From positions 5,332,001-5,396,000 of the forward strand of contig NZ_CP030073.1 of the NCBI RefSeq assembly GCF_003261055.1: a stretch of 64,000 nucleotides of DNA, written 5' to 3'. Made by a program: the position numbers and the translations under genes. The stretch's first letter is position 1, and each line of letters begins with the position of its first letter. The notes under the pieces are model-generated. The model saw only the letters and a program-made list of their open reading frames with translations. It searched no databases and was not told where the DNA came from. This DNA is from Streptomyces cadmiisoli (lineage in GTDB: Bacteria; Actinomycetota; Actinomycetes; Streptomycetales; Streptomycetaceae). Positions 1-9,851 of this stretch are shown in pieces.

Positions 1-789
1 GGCGAAGTTCACCGGCAGCCCGCCGCCGATGTCGATCGTGTCGATCTGCGGACGCCCGATCCGCCGGTTGATCTCCTCCGCCAGCGCGTACGTCTCCGCC
101 AGGCCCTCGGCCATCCGCGCCAGCGGGATGCCCTGCGAGCCGGTGTGCGCGTGCAGCCGGTTCAGCCAGGGGCGGTCGGCGTACGCCCGCACCACCCACT
201 CGCGGGCCCCCTCGTCGCGCAGCGCGACCCCGAACTTCGAGGTGGCCGTGGCGGTGGACAGCGCCTCGATGGAGCCGCCGCCGACCTGCGGATTGACCCG
301 GAGGCCGATCGGCGAACGGCTCGGGGCGGACCGCATGAGGGCGTCGAGGCGGTCCAGTTCCTGCGGGTTGTCCGCGTTGACGGCGATGCCCAGCGCCAGC
401 GCCTCGCGCAGCTCCGCCGGGGTCTTCGCGGGCGAGTCCAGCACCGTCCGCTCCGGCGGCACCCCGGCCGCCCGCGCCAGCGCGAGCTCGCCGGGGCTCG
501 CGACCTCCGCGCCGATGCCCTCGTCGCGCAGCAGCCGCAGCACCGGTACCAGCGGGGACGCCTTCACCGCGAAGGCGTGCAGCACCGGTGTGCCGGGCGC
601 CACCACCGCGTCGAACGCGGCGCGCAGCTCCGCCGCCGATTCCCGGATGCCGGTGATGTCGAGCAGGCCGAGGATCGGGGCGTCGGGCCCCAGCAGCCCC
701 TGCTCCACCGCTGCCCGTACCGCTTCGTCGCGCCGGGCGGCCCGCTCCGCGCCCGACGCCCCCGTCTGCCCCTGGTGGCCGTTGTCCAC
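1..789 (-). CDS. PLP-dependent (diaminopimelate/ornithine-type) decarboxylase, C-terminus outside window
   Basis: Fold-type III PLP amino-acid decarboxylase, read from its N-terminus until the left edge cuts it just after DIGGGLPVNFA. Visible motifs: HAFAVKASP, with the PLP lysine; RVNPQVGGGS; HAHTGSQG; and the glycine loop DIGGG. Family members remove the carboxylate of meso-diaminopimelate or a related basic amino acid; the substrate cannot be fixed here. I chose the GTG start at 789 because GGGGGA lies 5-6 nt upstream. An in-frame ATG at 891 is possible, but the extra codons are A/T-rich (ATA, TCT, ACT, ACA), unlike coding sequence in this genome, and contain a tandem repeat. Divergent from the hut operon. 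It need not be the main lysA. Confidence 0.85.
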   Translation of the reverse strand, partial: MDNGHQGQTGASGAERAARRDEAVRAAVEQGLLGPDAPILGLLDITGIRESAAELRAAFDAVVAPGTPVLHAFAVKASPLVPVLRLLRDEGIGAEVASPGELALARAAGVPPERTVLDSPAKTPAELREALALGIAVNADNPQELDRLDALMRSAPSRSPIGLRVNPQVGGGSIEALSTATATSKFGVALRDEGAREWVVRAYADRPWLNRLHAHTGSQGIPLARMAEGLAETYALAEEINRRIGRPQIDTIDIGGGLPVNFA

Positions 790-828
790 GGCGTCCCCCG
801 TCCGGTCGATGTTCGATGTACCAGTGTC

Positions 829-846
829 AGATATGCCAGATATGCC
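829..846. repeat. Tandem 9-bp repeat AGATATGCC x2 upstream of the decarboxylase
   Basis: Two perfect head-to-tail copies of AGATATGCC (829-837, 838-846), flanked by TGTC on the left and GACA on the right. The block is unusually AT-rich and lies 40-57 bp upstream of the preferred GTG start of the decarboxylase. A regulator site is a reasonable inference; no regulator is identified. Confidence 0.5.
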
Positions 847-940
847 GACATCCGAGCGTTCGATGCCCGAGATGTCGTTGTCCGAGCTCATGCATCTAGC
901 CAAACATCCGTGCCGTCCCACGTGCCGAGCGCCCCATGTA

Positions 941-969
941 TTGACTAGGTCTATTCAGATGGCCAGGAT
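941..969 (+). promoter_or_regulatory. Predicted hut operon promoter with imperfect operator palindrome
   Basis: TTGACT at 941-946, a 17-bp spacer, then CAGGAT at 964-969, a good match to the Streptomyces housekeeping promoter. It would start RNA near 976, about 45 nt before hutU. The -35 and spacer contain TGACTAGG/TCTATTCA (942-957), an imperfect 16-bp dyad (6 of 8 positions match) that could bind the pathway repressor; that part is inference. Confidence 0.5.
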
Positions 970-1020
970 GTGAATAACCGCAGCAACAATCCGCCGGCAG
1001 CAACCGCCAGGAGGCCGACC

Positions 1021-2685
1021 ATGTCAGGACCCCGCCCCGTACGAGCGCCGCGCGGTACGGAACCGAGCGCCCTGGGATGGCAGCAGGAAGCCGCCCTGCG
1101 GATGCTCCAGAACAACCTCGACCCGGAGGTCGCCGAGCACCCCGACAAGCTCGTCGTCTACGGCGGGACCGGCAAGGCCGCGCGCGACTGGCGCTCCTTC
1201 GACGCGATGGTGCGCACGCTGAGGACCCTCAAGCAGGACGAGACGATGCTCGTCCAGTCCGGCCGCCCGGTCGGCGTCATGCAGACCCACGAGTGGGCCC
1301 CCCGGGTGCTGATCGCCAACTCCAACCTGGTCGGCGACTGGGCCAACTGGGAGGAGTTCCGCCGGCTGGAGCAGCTCGGTCTGACCATGTACGGCCAGAT
1401 GACCGCCGGCTCCTGGATCTACATCGGCACCCAGGGCATCCTCCAGGGCACCTACGAGACCTTCTCCGCCGTCGCCGCGAAGAAGTTCGGCGGCACGCTC
1501 GCCGGGACGATCACCCTGACCGCCGGCCTCGGCGGCATGGGCGGCGCCCAGCCGCTCGCCGTCACCATGAACGACGGCGTGGCCATCTGCGTCGACTGCG
1601 ACCCGCGGGCCATCGAGCGCCGCATCGAGCACCGCTACCTCGACGTCCGCGCCGACAACCTCGACCACGCCCTCCAGCTGGCGGTGGAGGCGCGCGACCG
1701 GCGCAGGCCGCTGTCCATCGGCGTCCTCGGCAACGCCGCCGAGCTGGTGCCGCAGCTGCTCGCCATGGGCGCGCCCATCGACATCGTCACCGACCAGACC
1801 TCGGCCCACGACCCGCTGTCGTACCTGCCGGTCGGCGTCGACTTCGACGACATGGCCTCGTACGCCGCCAAGGACCCGGCGGGCTTCACCACCCGCGCCC
1901 GCGAGTCCATGGCCCGGCACGTCGAGGCGATGGTCGGCTTCATGGACGCCGGCGCCGAGGTCTTCGACTACGGCAACTCCATCCGGGGCGAGGCCCAGCT
2001 CGCCGGATACGACCGGGCGTTCGCCTTCCCCGGCTTCGTCCCCGCCTACATCCGGCCGCTGTTCTGCGAGGGCAAGGGCCCCTTCCGCTGGGCCGCGCTG
2101 TCCGGTGAGGCCTCCGACATCGCCAAGACCGACGCGGCCGTCCTGGACCTCTTCCCGGAGAACGAGTCCCTGGCCCGCTGGATCCGGATGGCCCAGGAGC
2201 GGGTCCACTTCCAGGGACTGCCCGCCCGTATCTGCTGGCTCGGCTACGGCGAACGCGACCGGGCCGGCGAGCGGTTCAACGACATGGTCGCGAGCGGGGA
2301 ACTGGCCGCACCGATCGTCATCGGGCGCGACCACCTCGACTGCGGCTCCGTCGCCTCCCCGTACCGGGAGACCGAGGCCATGCTCGACGGGTCCGACGCC
2401 ATCGCCGACTGGCCGCTGCTCAACGCGATGGTGAACGTGGCGTCCGGGGCGTCCTGGGTGTCCATCCACCACGGCGGCGGCGTCGGCATGGGGCGGTCGA
2501 TCCACGCCGGGCAGGTGACGGTGGCGGACGGCACGCCGCTCGCGGGCGAGAAGATCCGCCGCGTGCTGACGAACGACCCGGGGACGGGCGTCATCCGGCA
2601 CGTCGACGCCGGGTACGACATCGCGGAGTCCGTGGCGGACGAGCGGGGCGTGCGGGTGCCGATGCGTGAGGGTGACGGCGCGTGA
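1021..2685 (+). CDS. hutU: Urocanate hydratase
   Basis: Second enzyme of histidine degradation: hydrates urocanate to 4-imidazolone-5-propionate in the cytoplasm, using tightly bound NAD+. The 554-residue protein has the usual family length and hallmarks: [11 protein letters not shown] near the N-terminus, [14 protein letters not shown] (dinucleotide-binding region), [11 protein letters not shown] around the conserved cysteine, and [16 protein letters not shown]. The ATG at 1021 is preceded by AGGAGG six bases upstream; an in-frame GTG at 970 lacks a ribosome site. First gene of a four-gene operon; its stop overlaps the next start (GTGA). No hutH (histidine ammonia-lyase) is present in the window. 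Confidence 0.97.
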   Translation: MSGPRPVRAPRGTEPSALGWQQEAALRMLQNNLDPEVAEHPDKLVVYGGTGKAARDWRSFDAMVRTLRTLKQDETMLVQSGRPVGVMQTHEWAPRVLIANSNLVGDWANWEEFRRLEQLGLTMYGQMTAGSWIYIGTQGILQGTYETFSAVAAKKFGGTLAGTITLTAGLGGMGGAQPLAVTMNDGVAICVDCDPRAIERRIEHRYLDVRADNLDHALQLAVEARDRRRPLSIGVLGNAAELVPQLLAMGAPIDIVTDQTSAHDPLSYLPVGVDFDDMASYAAKDPAGFTTRARESMARHVEAMVGFMDAGAEVFDYGNSIRGEAQLAGYDRAFAFPGFVPAYIRPLFCEGKGPFRWAALSGEASDIAKTDAAVLDLFPENESLARWIRMAQERVHFQGLPARICWLGYGERDRAGERFNDMVASGELAAPIVIGRDHLDCGSVASPYRETEAMLDGSDAIADWPLLNAMVNVASGASWVSIHHGGGVGMGRSIHAGQVTVADGTPLAGEKIRRVLTNDPGTGVIRHVDAGYDIAESVADERGVRVPMREGDGA

Positions 2686-3959
2686 CCCAGGGGCAGGGCG
2701 GGTCGCGGCCCGTGCCGGACGACGTCGCCGTGGGGGCCGCGCCGAGCTTCCAGCAGATGTGGCGCGAGCTGCTGCCCGTCGGCCGGCACCCCGGCACCGG
2801 CGGCTACCGGCGCTTCGCCTGGACCGCGGCCGACGCCGAGTGCCGGGCGTGGTTCAGGTCCCAGGCCGAGACCCGCGGGCTGCGCTACGAGCTGGACCGC
2901 AACGGCAACCAGTGGGCCTGGCTCGGGGACCCCGCCGCCGGGGACGCCGTCGTCACCGGGTCGCACCTGGACTCCGTCCCGGACGGCGGGGCCTTCGACG
3001 GGCCCCTGGGCGTCGTGTCGTCCTTCGCCGCGCTGGACGAACTGCGGGGCAGGGGAGCGCGGCTGACCAGGCCGCTGGCCGTGGTCAACTTCGGTGACGA
3101 GGAGGGCGCCCGCTTCGGGCTCGCCTGCGTCGGGTCGCGGCTCGCCGCCGGACAGCTCACCGTCGAGCAGGCGCACCGGCTGACCGACGGCGACGGGATC
3201 ACCCTGCCGCGCGCCATGGAGGCCGCCGGCCACGACCCCGACGCCATCGGGCCCGACCCCGAGCGGCTCGCGCGGATCGGCGCGTTCGTCGAGCTGCACG
3301 TGGAACAGGGCCGGGCCCTGGACCTGTCCGGTGACCGGGTCGGCGTCGCCAGCGCCATCTGGCCGCACGGCCGGTGGCGGTTCGACTTCCGCGGCGAGGC
3401 CAACCACGCCGGCACCACACGGCTGGTGGACCGGCGCGACCCCATGCTGCCCTACGCCGAGACCGTGCTGGCGGCCCGCCGCGAGGCGCGGCTCGCCGGC
3501 GCCGTCGCCACCTTCGGCAAGATCGCCGTGGAGCCGAACGGCGTCAACGCGATCCCGTCCCTGGTGCGCGGCTGGCTGGACTCCCGCGCCGCCGACCAGG
3601 ACACCCTCGACACCGTGGTCACCGGCGTAGAGAAGGCGGCCCGCGAGCACGCCGCGGCGCACGGCGTCGACCTCGACGTCGTCCGCGAGTCGTTCACCCC
3701 GGTCGTCGAGTTCGACCACGCCCTGCGCGACGAGCTCGCCCGCGTCCTGGGCCGGGACACCGGCCTGAAGGTCCCCGTCCTGGGCACCGGCGCCGGACAC
3801 GACGCGGGGATCCTGTCCGGGAGCGTCCCGACCGCCATGCTGTTCGTGCGCAACCCCACCGGTGTCTCGCACTCCCCGGCCGAGTCCGCCGCCGAGGACG
3901 ACTGCGTGGCCGGGGTGGCCGCACTCGCCGACGTACTGGAAGGACTGGCCTGCCGGTGA
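2682..3959 (+). CDS. M20-family amidohydrolase (allantoate amidohydrolase-like) in the hut operon
   Basis: 425-residue zinc-dependent M20 amidohydrolase of the allantoate / N-carbamoyl-amino-acid hydrolase group. Metal-ligand motifs are intact: [35 protein letters not shown] and the C-terminal GVSHSPAE histidine; the dimerisation domain includes [11 protein letters not shown]. Translationally coupled on both sides (GTGA overlap with hutU, GTGA overlap with hutF), so it almost certainly works in histidine breakdown. HutF makes N-formyl-L-glutamate and no classical hutG is seen, so I infer that this enzyme may deformylate N-formylglutamate to glutamate plus formate. A true allantoate role is possible but would not fit the operon. 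Confidence 0.88.
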   Translation: MTQGQGGSRPVPDDVAVGAAPSFQQMWRELLPVGRHPGTGGYRRFAWTAADAECRAWFRSQAETRGLRYELDRNGNQWAWLGDPAAGDAVVTGSHLDSVPDGGAFDGPLGVVSSFAALDELRGRGARLTRPLAVVNFGDEEGARFGLACVGSRLAAGQLTVEQAHRLTDGDGITLPRAMEAAGHDPDAIGPDPERLARIGAFVELHVEQGRALDLSGDRVGVASAIWPHGRWRFDFRGEANHAGTTRLVDRRDPMLPYAETVLAARREARLAGAVATFGKIAVEPNGVNAIPSLVRGWLDSRAADQDTLDTVVTGVEKAAREHAAAHGVDLDVVRESFTPVVEFDHALRDELARVLGRDTGLKVPVLGTGAGHDAGILSGSVPTAMLFVRNPTGVSHSPAESAAEDDCVAGVAALADVLEGLACR

Positions 3960-5302
3960 CGCATCCGCACACGCGCACGTACTGGCTGGAGCACGCCTGG
4001 CTCGGCACCCATGTCGAGCCGGGCGTCGCCCTCGACGTGGCCGACGGCCGGATCGCCGCCGTCCGCACGGACGTCACCGCCCCGCCGCCCGGCGCCGAGG
4101 TCCTGCGCGGCCTCACCGTCCCCGGCCTCGCCGACGCGCACAGCCATGCCTTCCACCGCGCCCTGCGCGGCACGGTCCAGGTCGGTTCCGGCACCTTCTG
4201 GACCTGGCGCGAGGTGATGTACGCGACCGCGGACCGGCTCACCCCGGACTCCTACCACGAGCTGGCCCGCGCGGTGTACGCCGAGATGGCACTGGCCGGC
4301 GTCACCGCCGTCGGCGAGTTCCACTACGTCCACCACGCCCCCGGCGGCACCCCCTACGCCGACCCCAACGCCATGGGCGAGGCGCTGCTGGCGGCGGCCG
4401 CCGACGCCGGCATCCGCATCACCCTCCTCGACACCTGCTACCTGTCCGCGGGCTTCGGACGCCCCCCGAACACCCACCAGCGCCGCTTCTCCGACGGCAG
4501 CGCGGACGCCTGGGCGCAGCGCTGCTCCGCCCTGCGGGAACGGGACCACGCCCGGATCGGAGCGGCGATCCACTCCGTACGGGCCGTGCCCGCAGACCAG
4601 CTGGAGACGGTGGCCCGGTGGGCGCAGGAGCGGCGGGCCCCGCTGCATGTGCACCTGTCCGAGCAGACCGCCGAGAACGACGCCTGCCTGGCCGCCCACG
4701 GACGCACCCCGACCCGCCTCCTCGCCGACCACGGAGTGCTCGGCCCGCGCACCACCGGCGTCCACAACACGCACCTGACGGACGAGGACATCGCCCTGAT
4801 CGGCGGCACCGGCACCGGCACCTGCATGTGCCCCACGACGGAGCGGGACCTCGCGGACGGCATCGGCCCGGCCGCCGCGCTGCAGCGGGCCGGCTCCCCG
4901 CTCAGCCTCGGCTCCGACAGCCACGCCGTCATCGACCTGCTCGAAGAGGCACGCGCGATGGAGCTCGACGAGCGGCTGCGCACCCGCACCCGCGGCCACT
5001 GGACGGCCGCCGCCCTGCTGCGCGCCGCGACCGCGGACGGGCACGCGGCGCTCGGCTGGGCGGACGCGGGCACGCTGGAGCACGGCGCGCTCGCCGACTT
5101 CACGACCATCGCGCTGGACTCGGTCAGAACGGCGGGGCCACCGCCCAGGCTGGGCACCGAGACGGCCGTGTTCGCCGCGACCGCGGCGGACGTACGGCAC
5201 ACGGTCGTCGGCGGCCGGCACGTCGTACGGGACGGGGCGCACACGCTCGTCCCCGATGTGCCGCGGGCGCTGGCACGGGCCGTCGACGCCCTGCGCGCCT
5301 GA
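3956..5302 (+). CDS. hutF: Formimidoylglutamate deiminase
   Basis: Amidohydrolase-superfamily enzyme (448 residues) that deaminates N-formimino-L-glutamate to N-formyl-L-glutamate plus ammonia. The metal site is visible as GLADAHSHAFHRALRG, HVHLSEQ and the late LGSDSHAVIDLLEEAR aspartate motif; FHRALRG with the aromatic TFWTWREVMY segment is typical of HutF. The GTG start overlaps the preceding TGA (GTGA at 3956-3959), which fixes it well inside the much longer open frame that begins upstream. It implies the five-step histidine pathway through N-formylglutamate rather than direct formiminoglutamase. Confidence 0.93.
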   Translation: MTHPHTRTYWLEHAWLGTHVEPGVALDVADGRIAAVRTDVTAPPPGAEVLRGLTVPGLADAHSHAFHRALRGTVQVGSGTFWTWREVMYATADRLTPDSYHELARAVYAEMALAGVTAVGEFHYVHHAPGGTPYADPNAMGEALLAAAADAGIRITLLDTCYLSAGFGRPPNTHQRRFSDGSADAWAQRCSALRERDHARIGAAIHSVRAVPADQLETVARWAQERRAPLHVHLSEQTAENDACLAAHGRTPTRLLADHGVLGPRTTGVHNTHLTDEDIALIGGTGTGTCMCPTTERDLADGIGPAAALQRAGSPLSLGSDSHAVIDLLEEARAMELDERLRTRTRGHWTAAALLRAATADGHAALGWADAGTLEHGALADFTTIALDSVRTAGPPPRLGTETAVFAATAADVRHTVVGGRHVVRDGAHTLVPDVPRALARAVDALRA

Positions 5303-5362
5303 CGGCCGGCAGCCGACCGCCCCCGACCCCCGCCGCCCCCTCCAGGTCACCACGAGGACGCC

Positions 5363-6535
5363 ATGAGCAGCACCGTCATCACCAACATCGCCACGCTGGT
5401 CACCAACGACCCCTCCCTCGCCGGAGAGTCCCCCCTCGGGCTGGTCCGGGACGCGGCCGTCGTCATCGACGGCGACCGCGTCGTGTGGACCGGTGAGTCG
5501 AGCAGAGCACCCGCCACCGACGACCGGGTCGACGCCAAAGGCCGCGCGGTCGTCCCGGGCTTCGTGGACTCCCACTCCCATCTGGTCTTCGCGGGCGACC
5601 GCACCGAGGAGTTCAACGCCCGCATGTCCGGCCGGGCGTACAGCGCGGGCGGCATCCGGACCACGGTCGCCGCCACCCGGGCCGCCACCGACGCCGAACT
5701 GGAGGCCAACCTCACCCGGTACCTCCACGAGGCCCTGCGCCAGGGCACCACCACCTTCGAGACGAAGTCCGGCTACGGGCTGACCGTCGAGGACGAGGCC
5801 CGCGCGCTGCGCATCGCCTCCGCGCACACCGACGAGGTGACCTACCTCGGCGCCCACATCGTCGCGCCCGAGCACACCGAGGACCCGGCCGCGTACGTCG
5901 CCCTGGTCACCGGCGAGATGCTCGACGCCTGCGCGCCGTACGCCCGGTGGATCGACGTGTTCTGCGAGAAGGGCGCCTTCGACGGCGACCAGGCCCGCGC
6001 GATCCTGACCGCCGGCCGGGCCCGCGGCCTGCACCCGCGCGTCCACGCCAACCAGCTGTCCTACGGGCCGGGCGTCCAGCTCGCCGTCGAACTGGACGCG
6101 GCCTCGGCCGACCACTGCACCCACCTCACGGACGCCGACGTGGACGCCCTCGCCCAGGGCTCGACGGTCGCCACCCTGCTGCCCGGCGCCGAGTTCTCCA
6201 CGCGCGCCGAGTGGCCGAACGCCCGCCGGCTGCTGGACGCGGGCGCCACCGTGGCCCTGTCCACCGACTGCAACCCGGGCTCGTCCTTCACCTCGTCCGT
6301 GCCGTTCTGCATCGCGCTCGCGGTACGGGACATGGGGATGACGCCCGACGAGGCGCTCTGGTCGGCGACGGCGGGCGGAGCGGCGGCGCTGCGCCGGGAC
6401 GACGTCGGCCGCCTCGCCCCGGGCGCTCGTGCCGACCTGGTCGTCCTCGACGCCCCCAGCCACGTCCACCTCGCCTACCGGCCGGGCGTCCCGCTGGTGA
6501 CGCAGGTGTGGCGCAGCGGGGCACGCGTCGTCTGA
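5363..6535 (+). CDS. hutI: Imidazolonepropionase
   Basis: Third step of histidine degradation: hydrolyses 4-imidazolone-5-propionate to N-formimino-L-glutamate. Full-length (390 residues) amidohydrolase with [20 protein letters not shown] (metal histidines and substrate arginine), HANQLS, DHCTHL and [15 protein letters not shown]. Start ATG has GAGGA upstream. It lies 60 bp after hutF, the only real gap in the operon, and is probably still cotranscribed because no hairpin is seen between them. Confidence 0.96.
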   Translation: MSSTVITNIATLVTNDPSLAGESPLGLVRDAAVVIDGDRVVWTGESSRAPATDDRVDAKGRAVVPGFVDSHSHLVFAGDRTEEFNARMSGRAYSAGGIRTTVAATRAATDAELEANLTRYLHEALRQGTTTFETKSGYGLTVEDEARALRIASAHTDEVTYLGAHIVAPEHTEDPAAYVALVTGEMLDACAPYARWIDVFCEKGAFDGDQARAILTAGRARGLHPRVHANQLSYGPGVQLAVELDAASADHCTHLTDADVDALAQGSTVATLLPGAEFSTRAEWPNARRLLDAGATVALSTDCNPGSSFTSSVPFCIALAVRDMGMTPDEALWSATAGGAAALRRDDVGRLAPGARADLVVLDAPSHVHLAYRPGVPLVTQVWRSGARVV

Positions 6536-6557
6536 GCGCCCCGCGGCCGGTGCGGGG

Positions 6558-8087
6558 TCAGGCGGCTCCGGCTCGCCAGCGCTGGTCCGCCCGCTCCGTC
6601 TCCTCCAGCAGCGCCAGTCCGTCGCCTCCCGACGGGGTCACCGCGTGGTCCGGCGAGATCCCGGGCCGGATCACGCCCCGCCCGTCCACCGTGAACCGCA
6701 GGTTCCGGCCGTTGCGCCCGTCGACCGAGTCGCACTCCCAGATGCCCACCCCGCGGTCCACCGAGCCCCGGCTGTCCAGGCAGAACTCCGGGTCGGCGTA
6801 CGACTGCACCACGCCGCGCCCGGCGTCCACCCGCCACCGCTGGGTCGGCGAGCCGGAGCAGGGCGCCGTGCGGACGTCCTCGCCCTTCTCGATGTCGTCG
6901 CGGATGTCCAGGCACAGCCCCGAGGCGACATTCACCACCTGGGCGTAGTCGCCGTCCGGCGGATGCGTCGTGGGAGCCGGCGGCGCCGGCGTGGGAGAGG
7001 GCTTCGCACTCGGTGAGCGCGACGGGGACGGACTGCGTGTCGGCGAGGGGGACTTCGGGGCGGTGGTCGCCGGGCTCGCCGACACCGTCGCCGTGACCGT
7101 CACGGGCGGCGGCGGGACCAGCGGCGTGGTCACCGCGCCGGCCTTGTCCTGGGCGGCGGGGTCGTCCGGCTCGGGCAGGATCAGCAGCAGCGGCAGGACG
7201 GCGGCGCCGAGCACCGCGGAGGCCAGCGCGACCCGGCGGTACGGCGGCCGGTTCCGCCGCCGGTCCGGGCGGCCGGAGCCGGGCGCGCCGCCGCGGGCGA
7301 CGTACGCGGTGCCCGCCCACGGCAGCAGCCCCTCGGCCAGCGCGGTGCGCGGCGCGTCCCGCAGCGCGGTCAGCTCCTCGTAGGCGGTGGAGCAGTGCGT
7401 GCAGCGCGCCATGTGGGCGTCCAGGTCCGGGCTGTGGCGCGGGCCGTCCGGCCGTACCGACTCCTCGATGAGCCGGCGGAAGTCCCGGCAGCGCACGTCG
7501 TCGGAGGCCGCGAGCCGGGACGTCAGACAGGCCCGTGCGAGCGCCTGGAGCGCCGGCTCCGTCTCGTACGCCACGTCCTCGCGGGTGCGGCCGAGCAGCA
7601 CGGCGGTGCGCTCGTCGGGCTCCTGCTCCACCACCGCGTACCAGAGCTGCCCCTGGGTGCGGGAGGGAAGGGACCGGTACGCCGCGAGCATCGGCGGGAC
7701 GGGGCCGAGGCTTCCCGCCGTGTTCAGGACCAGCAGCAGGCCCGCGTCGAGACCGGCGGACCGTTCGTCGCCGGCCCACTCCGCCGCTACCCGGCCGAGG
7801 AACAGCAGGAGCTGGTGCCGCCACGGTCCCGCGGGGTCGGATCCGCGGGCCGTCTCGCGGGCCGCGAGCGTGAAGGCCTGCACGGTGAGCTGCCGCGCGG
7901 CGGACTCGCTGGTGGCGCACAGCCGGGCGTAGGCGAGGACCGACGGGCGGTGCCTGGCGCGCAGTTCCTGAAGTGCCCCGTACGCGCGGGTGGTGTCGGC
8001 CCGCAGCAGTTCGGTCAGCCGCGTGTCGGACATACCGGAGTGCTCCGCGTCCCCGGCAGCGCCGCCGGTCCCGTCGGCCCGAGCCAT
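6558..8087 (-). CDS. Membrane protein joining a degenerate sigma-70-like region, zf-HC2 anti-sigma motif and extracellular ricin-type lectin
   Basis: 509 residues; ATG at 8087 preceded by GAGGAGG. The N-terminal half (about residues 20-190) resembles an ECF sigma factor: a region-2-like helix (SVLAYARLCATSESAARQL) and a region-4-like segment starting LPSRTQGQLWYAVVEQ, but degenerate. Next comes a zf-HC2 anti-sigma signature, HMARCTHC (H-x3-C-x2-C), one membrane span (VALASAVLGAAVLPLLLIL), a Pro/Ser/Thr-rich linker, and a ricin B-like beta-trefoil with GLCLDIRD, CLDSRG and QRW repeats. The layout suggests a sugar-sensing transmembrane regulator with its cytoplasmic partner built in, but no function is established. 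Convergent with hutI, just downstream of the sigma-factor gene. Confidence 0.8.
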   Translation of the reverse strand: MARADGTGGAAGDAEHSGMSDTRLTELLRADTTRAYGALQELRARHRPSVLAYARLCATSESAARQLTVQAFTLAARETARGSDPAGPWRHQLLLFLGRVAAEWAGDERSAGLDAGLLLVLNTAGSLGPVPPMLAAYRSLPSRTQGQLWYAVVEQEPDERTAVLLGRTREDVAYETEPALQALARACLTSRLAASDDVRCRDFRRLIEESVRPDGPRHSPDLDAHMARCTHCSTAYEELTALRDAPRTALAEGLLPWAGTAYVARGGAPGSGRPDRRRNRPPYRRVALASAVLGAAVLPLLLILPEPDDPAAQDKAGAVTTPLVPPPPVTVTATVSASPATTAPKSPSPTRSPSPSRSPSAKPSPTPAPPAPTTHPPDGDYAQVVNVASGLCLDIRDDIEKGEDVRTAPCSGSPTQRWRVDAGRGVVQSYADPEFCLDSRGSVDRGVGIWECDSVDGRNGRNLRFTVDGRGVIRPGISPDHAVTPSGGDGLALLEETERADQRWRAGAA

Positions 8088-8289
8088 CCACCCGCCTCCT
8101 CGCGACCCCGTGCATGTCAACAGCACTGACCTACCAGCCAGTTTGGGGGGTGACCATAGTGGTGGAAGCGAGGCCGCGGGGAAAGGTGTTACCGCCGATA
8201 ACAGCGGGGGGTTTCCGAAGGGGCCCGGACCGGGCTCGTCCGGCGCCCCACCGGGCGCCGGACGACGAGCCGTCACCGCGGGAGGGCCG

Positions 8290-9216
8290 TCACTCCTCGA
8301 CGGTGAGTCCCTTGCGCAGCCGCACCAGGGTCCGTGACAGCAGCCGCGAGACGTGCATCTGCGAGATGCCGAGTTCGTCGCCGATCTCGGACTGGGTCAT
8401 GTTGGCGACGAAGCGGAGGGAGAGGATCTTCCGGTCGCGTTGCGGCAGTTCGGCGATGAGGGGCTTCAGCGACTCGACGTACTCGATGCCTTCGAGCCCG
8501 TGGTCCTCGTAGCCGATGCGGTCCGCGAGCGCGCCCTCGCTGTCGTCCTCCTCGGGCTGGGCGTCCAGCGAGGAGGCGGTGTACGCGTTCGACGCGGCCA
8601 TGCCCTCGACGACCTCGTCGTGGGAGATGCCGAGGCGCTCGGCCAGTTCCTGCACCGTGGGCGCGCGGTCCAGCCGCTGGGCCAGCTCGTCGCCGGCCTT
8701 GGCCAGGTCGAGCCGGAGCTCCTGGAGCCTGCGCGGCACGCGCACCGACCAAGAGGTGTCGCGGAAGAAGCGCTTGATCTCACCGATGATGGTGGGCATC
8801 GCGAAGGTGGGGAACTCGACGCCGCGGCTGAGCTCGAAGCGGTCGATCGCCTTGATCAGGCCGATCGTGCCGACCTGGATGATGTCCTCCATCGGCTCGC
8901 TGCGCGAGCGGAACCGGGAGGCGGCGAACTTGACCAGGGCGAGGTTGAGTTCGACGAGCGTGTTGCGGACGTACGAGTACTCGTGCGTGCCTTCCTCGAG
9001 GGACTCCAGCCGCTCGAAGAGGGTCTTGGACAGCGCCCGTGCGTCGACCGGGCCGACCTCGTCGTACGGGGGGATCTCCGGAAGTCCGGCGAGCGCGTCG
9101 TCCTGAACGGCGGGCGCGTCGGCGTCTTCGCTGCGGGACTCGATGGGATTCAGGTGTTCCGGGGCGGGTGTCGACGCCGCCGTCCGGGCGTGCGATGCAT
9201 CGAGCCGGGGTGACAT
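8290..9216 (-). CDS. sigI: RNA polymerase sigma factor, SigB/SigF family
   Basis: 308-residue group 3 (SigB/SigF) sigma factor. Region 2: LVKFAASRFRSRSEPMEDIIQVGTIG and FPTFAMPTIIGEIKR; region 3: VPRRLQELRL; region 4: LPQRDRKILSLRF plus the helix-turn-helix MTQSEIGDELGISQMHVSRLL. I use the ATG at 9216 because GGAGGA sits four bases upstream; an in-frame ATG at 9240 lacks a ribosome site. The symbol is by position and context from memory (S. coelicolor sigI lies beside hutI and a partner-switch pair) and is less certain than the family. A STAS antagonist and a HATPase anti-sigma factor are divergent neighbours, as expected for partner-switching control. Confidence 0.92.
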   Translation of the reverse strand: MSPRLDASHARTAASTPAPEHLNPIESRSEDADAPAVQDDALAGLPEIPPYDEVGPVDARALSKTLFERLESLEEGTHEYSYVRNTLVELNLALVKFAASRFRSRSEPMEDIIQVGTIGLIKAIDRFELSRGVEFPTFAMPTIIGEIKRFFRDTSWSVRVPRRLQELRLDLAKAGDELAQRLDRAPTVQELAERLGISHDEVVEGMAASNAYTASSLDAQPEEDDSEGALADRIGYEDHGLEGIEYVESLKPLIAELPQRDRKILSLRFVANMTQSEIGDELGISQMHVSRLLSRTLVRLRKGLTVEE

Positions 9217-9467
9217 GATGTCCTCCATCGTTCTCGGCATATGGCTGCCGAAGCCAGTACGTGCACTGCGGCGTGCGGCGCCTCCGAAGCCGGCCGTGTC
9301 GGTTGCGTGTCCCTACTAGCCCTACCCGCTTACCCGAGCCCACCGCAAGTGCGTTCTGTGCACATATGTCCGTTTCTGTGCGGATGTTCGGCTGTCGAAG
9401 GGCGTAGGGAAGGCGTAGTGTTCGAGGCCGACAGGCAGCAGCCACGACCTCGGGAGAGAGAGGCGGC

Positions 9468-9851
9468 ATGGACCACGGGACGGTCGGCAGCGCACAGTCG
9501 GGCCGGCTTCTGGTGGAGGTGCGGGAAGAGGGTTCCAGCGCCGTCGTGTCCGCGGCGGGTGAGCTCGATCACCACACCGCGGACCTGTTGCGCGAACCGC
9601 TCGAGGAATGCCTCGCCAAGGGGTTCAGCCGGCTGGTGGTCGACTGCTCACGACTGGAGTTCTGCGACTCCACGGGGCTGAACGTGCTGCTCGGGGCCCG
9701 GCTGAAGGCGGAAGCCGCGGGAGGCGGTGTGCACCTCGCGGGGATGCAGCCCGTGGTCGCCCGCGTGTTCGAGATCACCGGGGCGGAGGCGGTCTTCACC
9801 GTGCACGACACGGTCGAAGCGGCCCTGGCCGGTGAGGGTGAGGCCGACTGA
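9468..9851 (+). CDS. STAS-domain anti-sigma factor antagonist
   Basis: 127-residue STAS protein of the SpoIIAA/RsbV/BldG type. The regulatory phosphoserine lies in FCDSTGLNVLL (S68). In this family the unphosphorylated form binds the anti-sigma kinase and frees the sigma factor; phosphorylation turns it off. The start ATG has the purine-rich GGAGAGAGAGG upstream. It sits between a SigB-type sigma gene and a HATPase anti-sigma gene, so the three likely form one switch. The 263-bp gap to the next gene leaves cotranscription open. Confidence 0.93.
   Translation: MDHGTVGSAQSGRLLVEVREEGSSAVVSAAGELDHHTADLLREPLEECLAKGFSRLVVDCSRLEFCDSTGLNVLLGARLKAEAAGGGVHLAGMQPVVARVFEITGAEAVFTVHDTVEAALAGEGEAD

Noticed and set aside
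3452..6469. A 1005-codon minus-strand open frame opposite the hut genes
   Set aside because: Shadow of hutF and hutI, which have full catalytic motifs on the plus strand.
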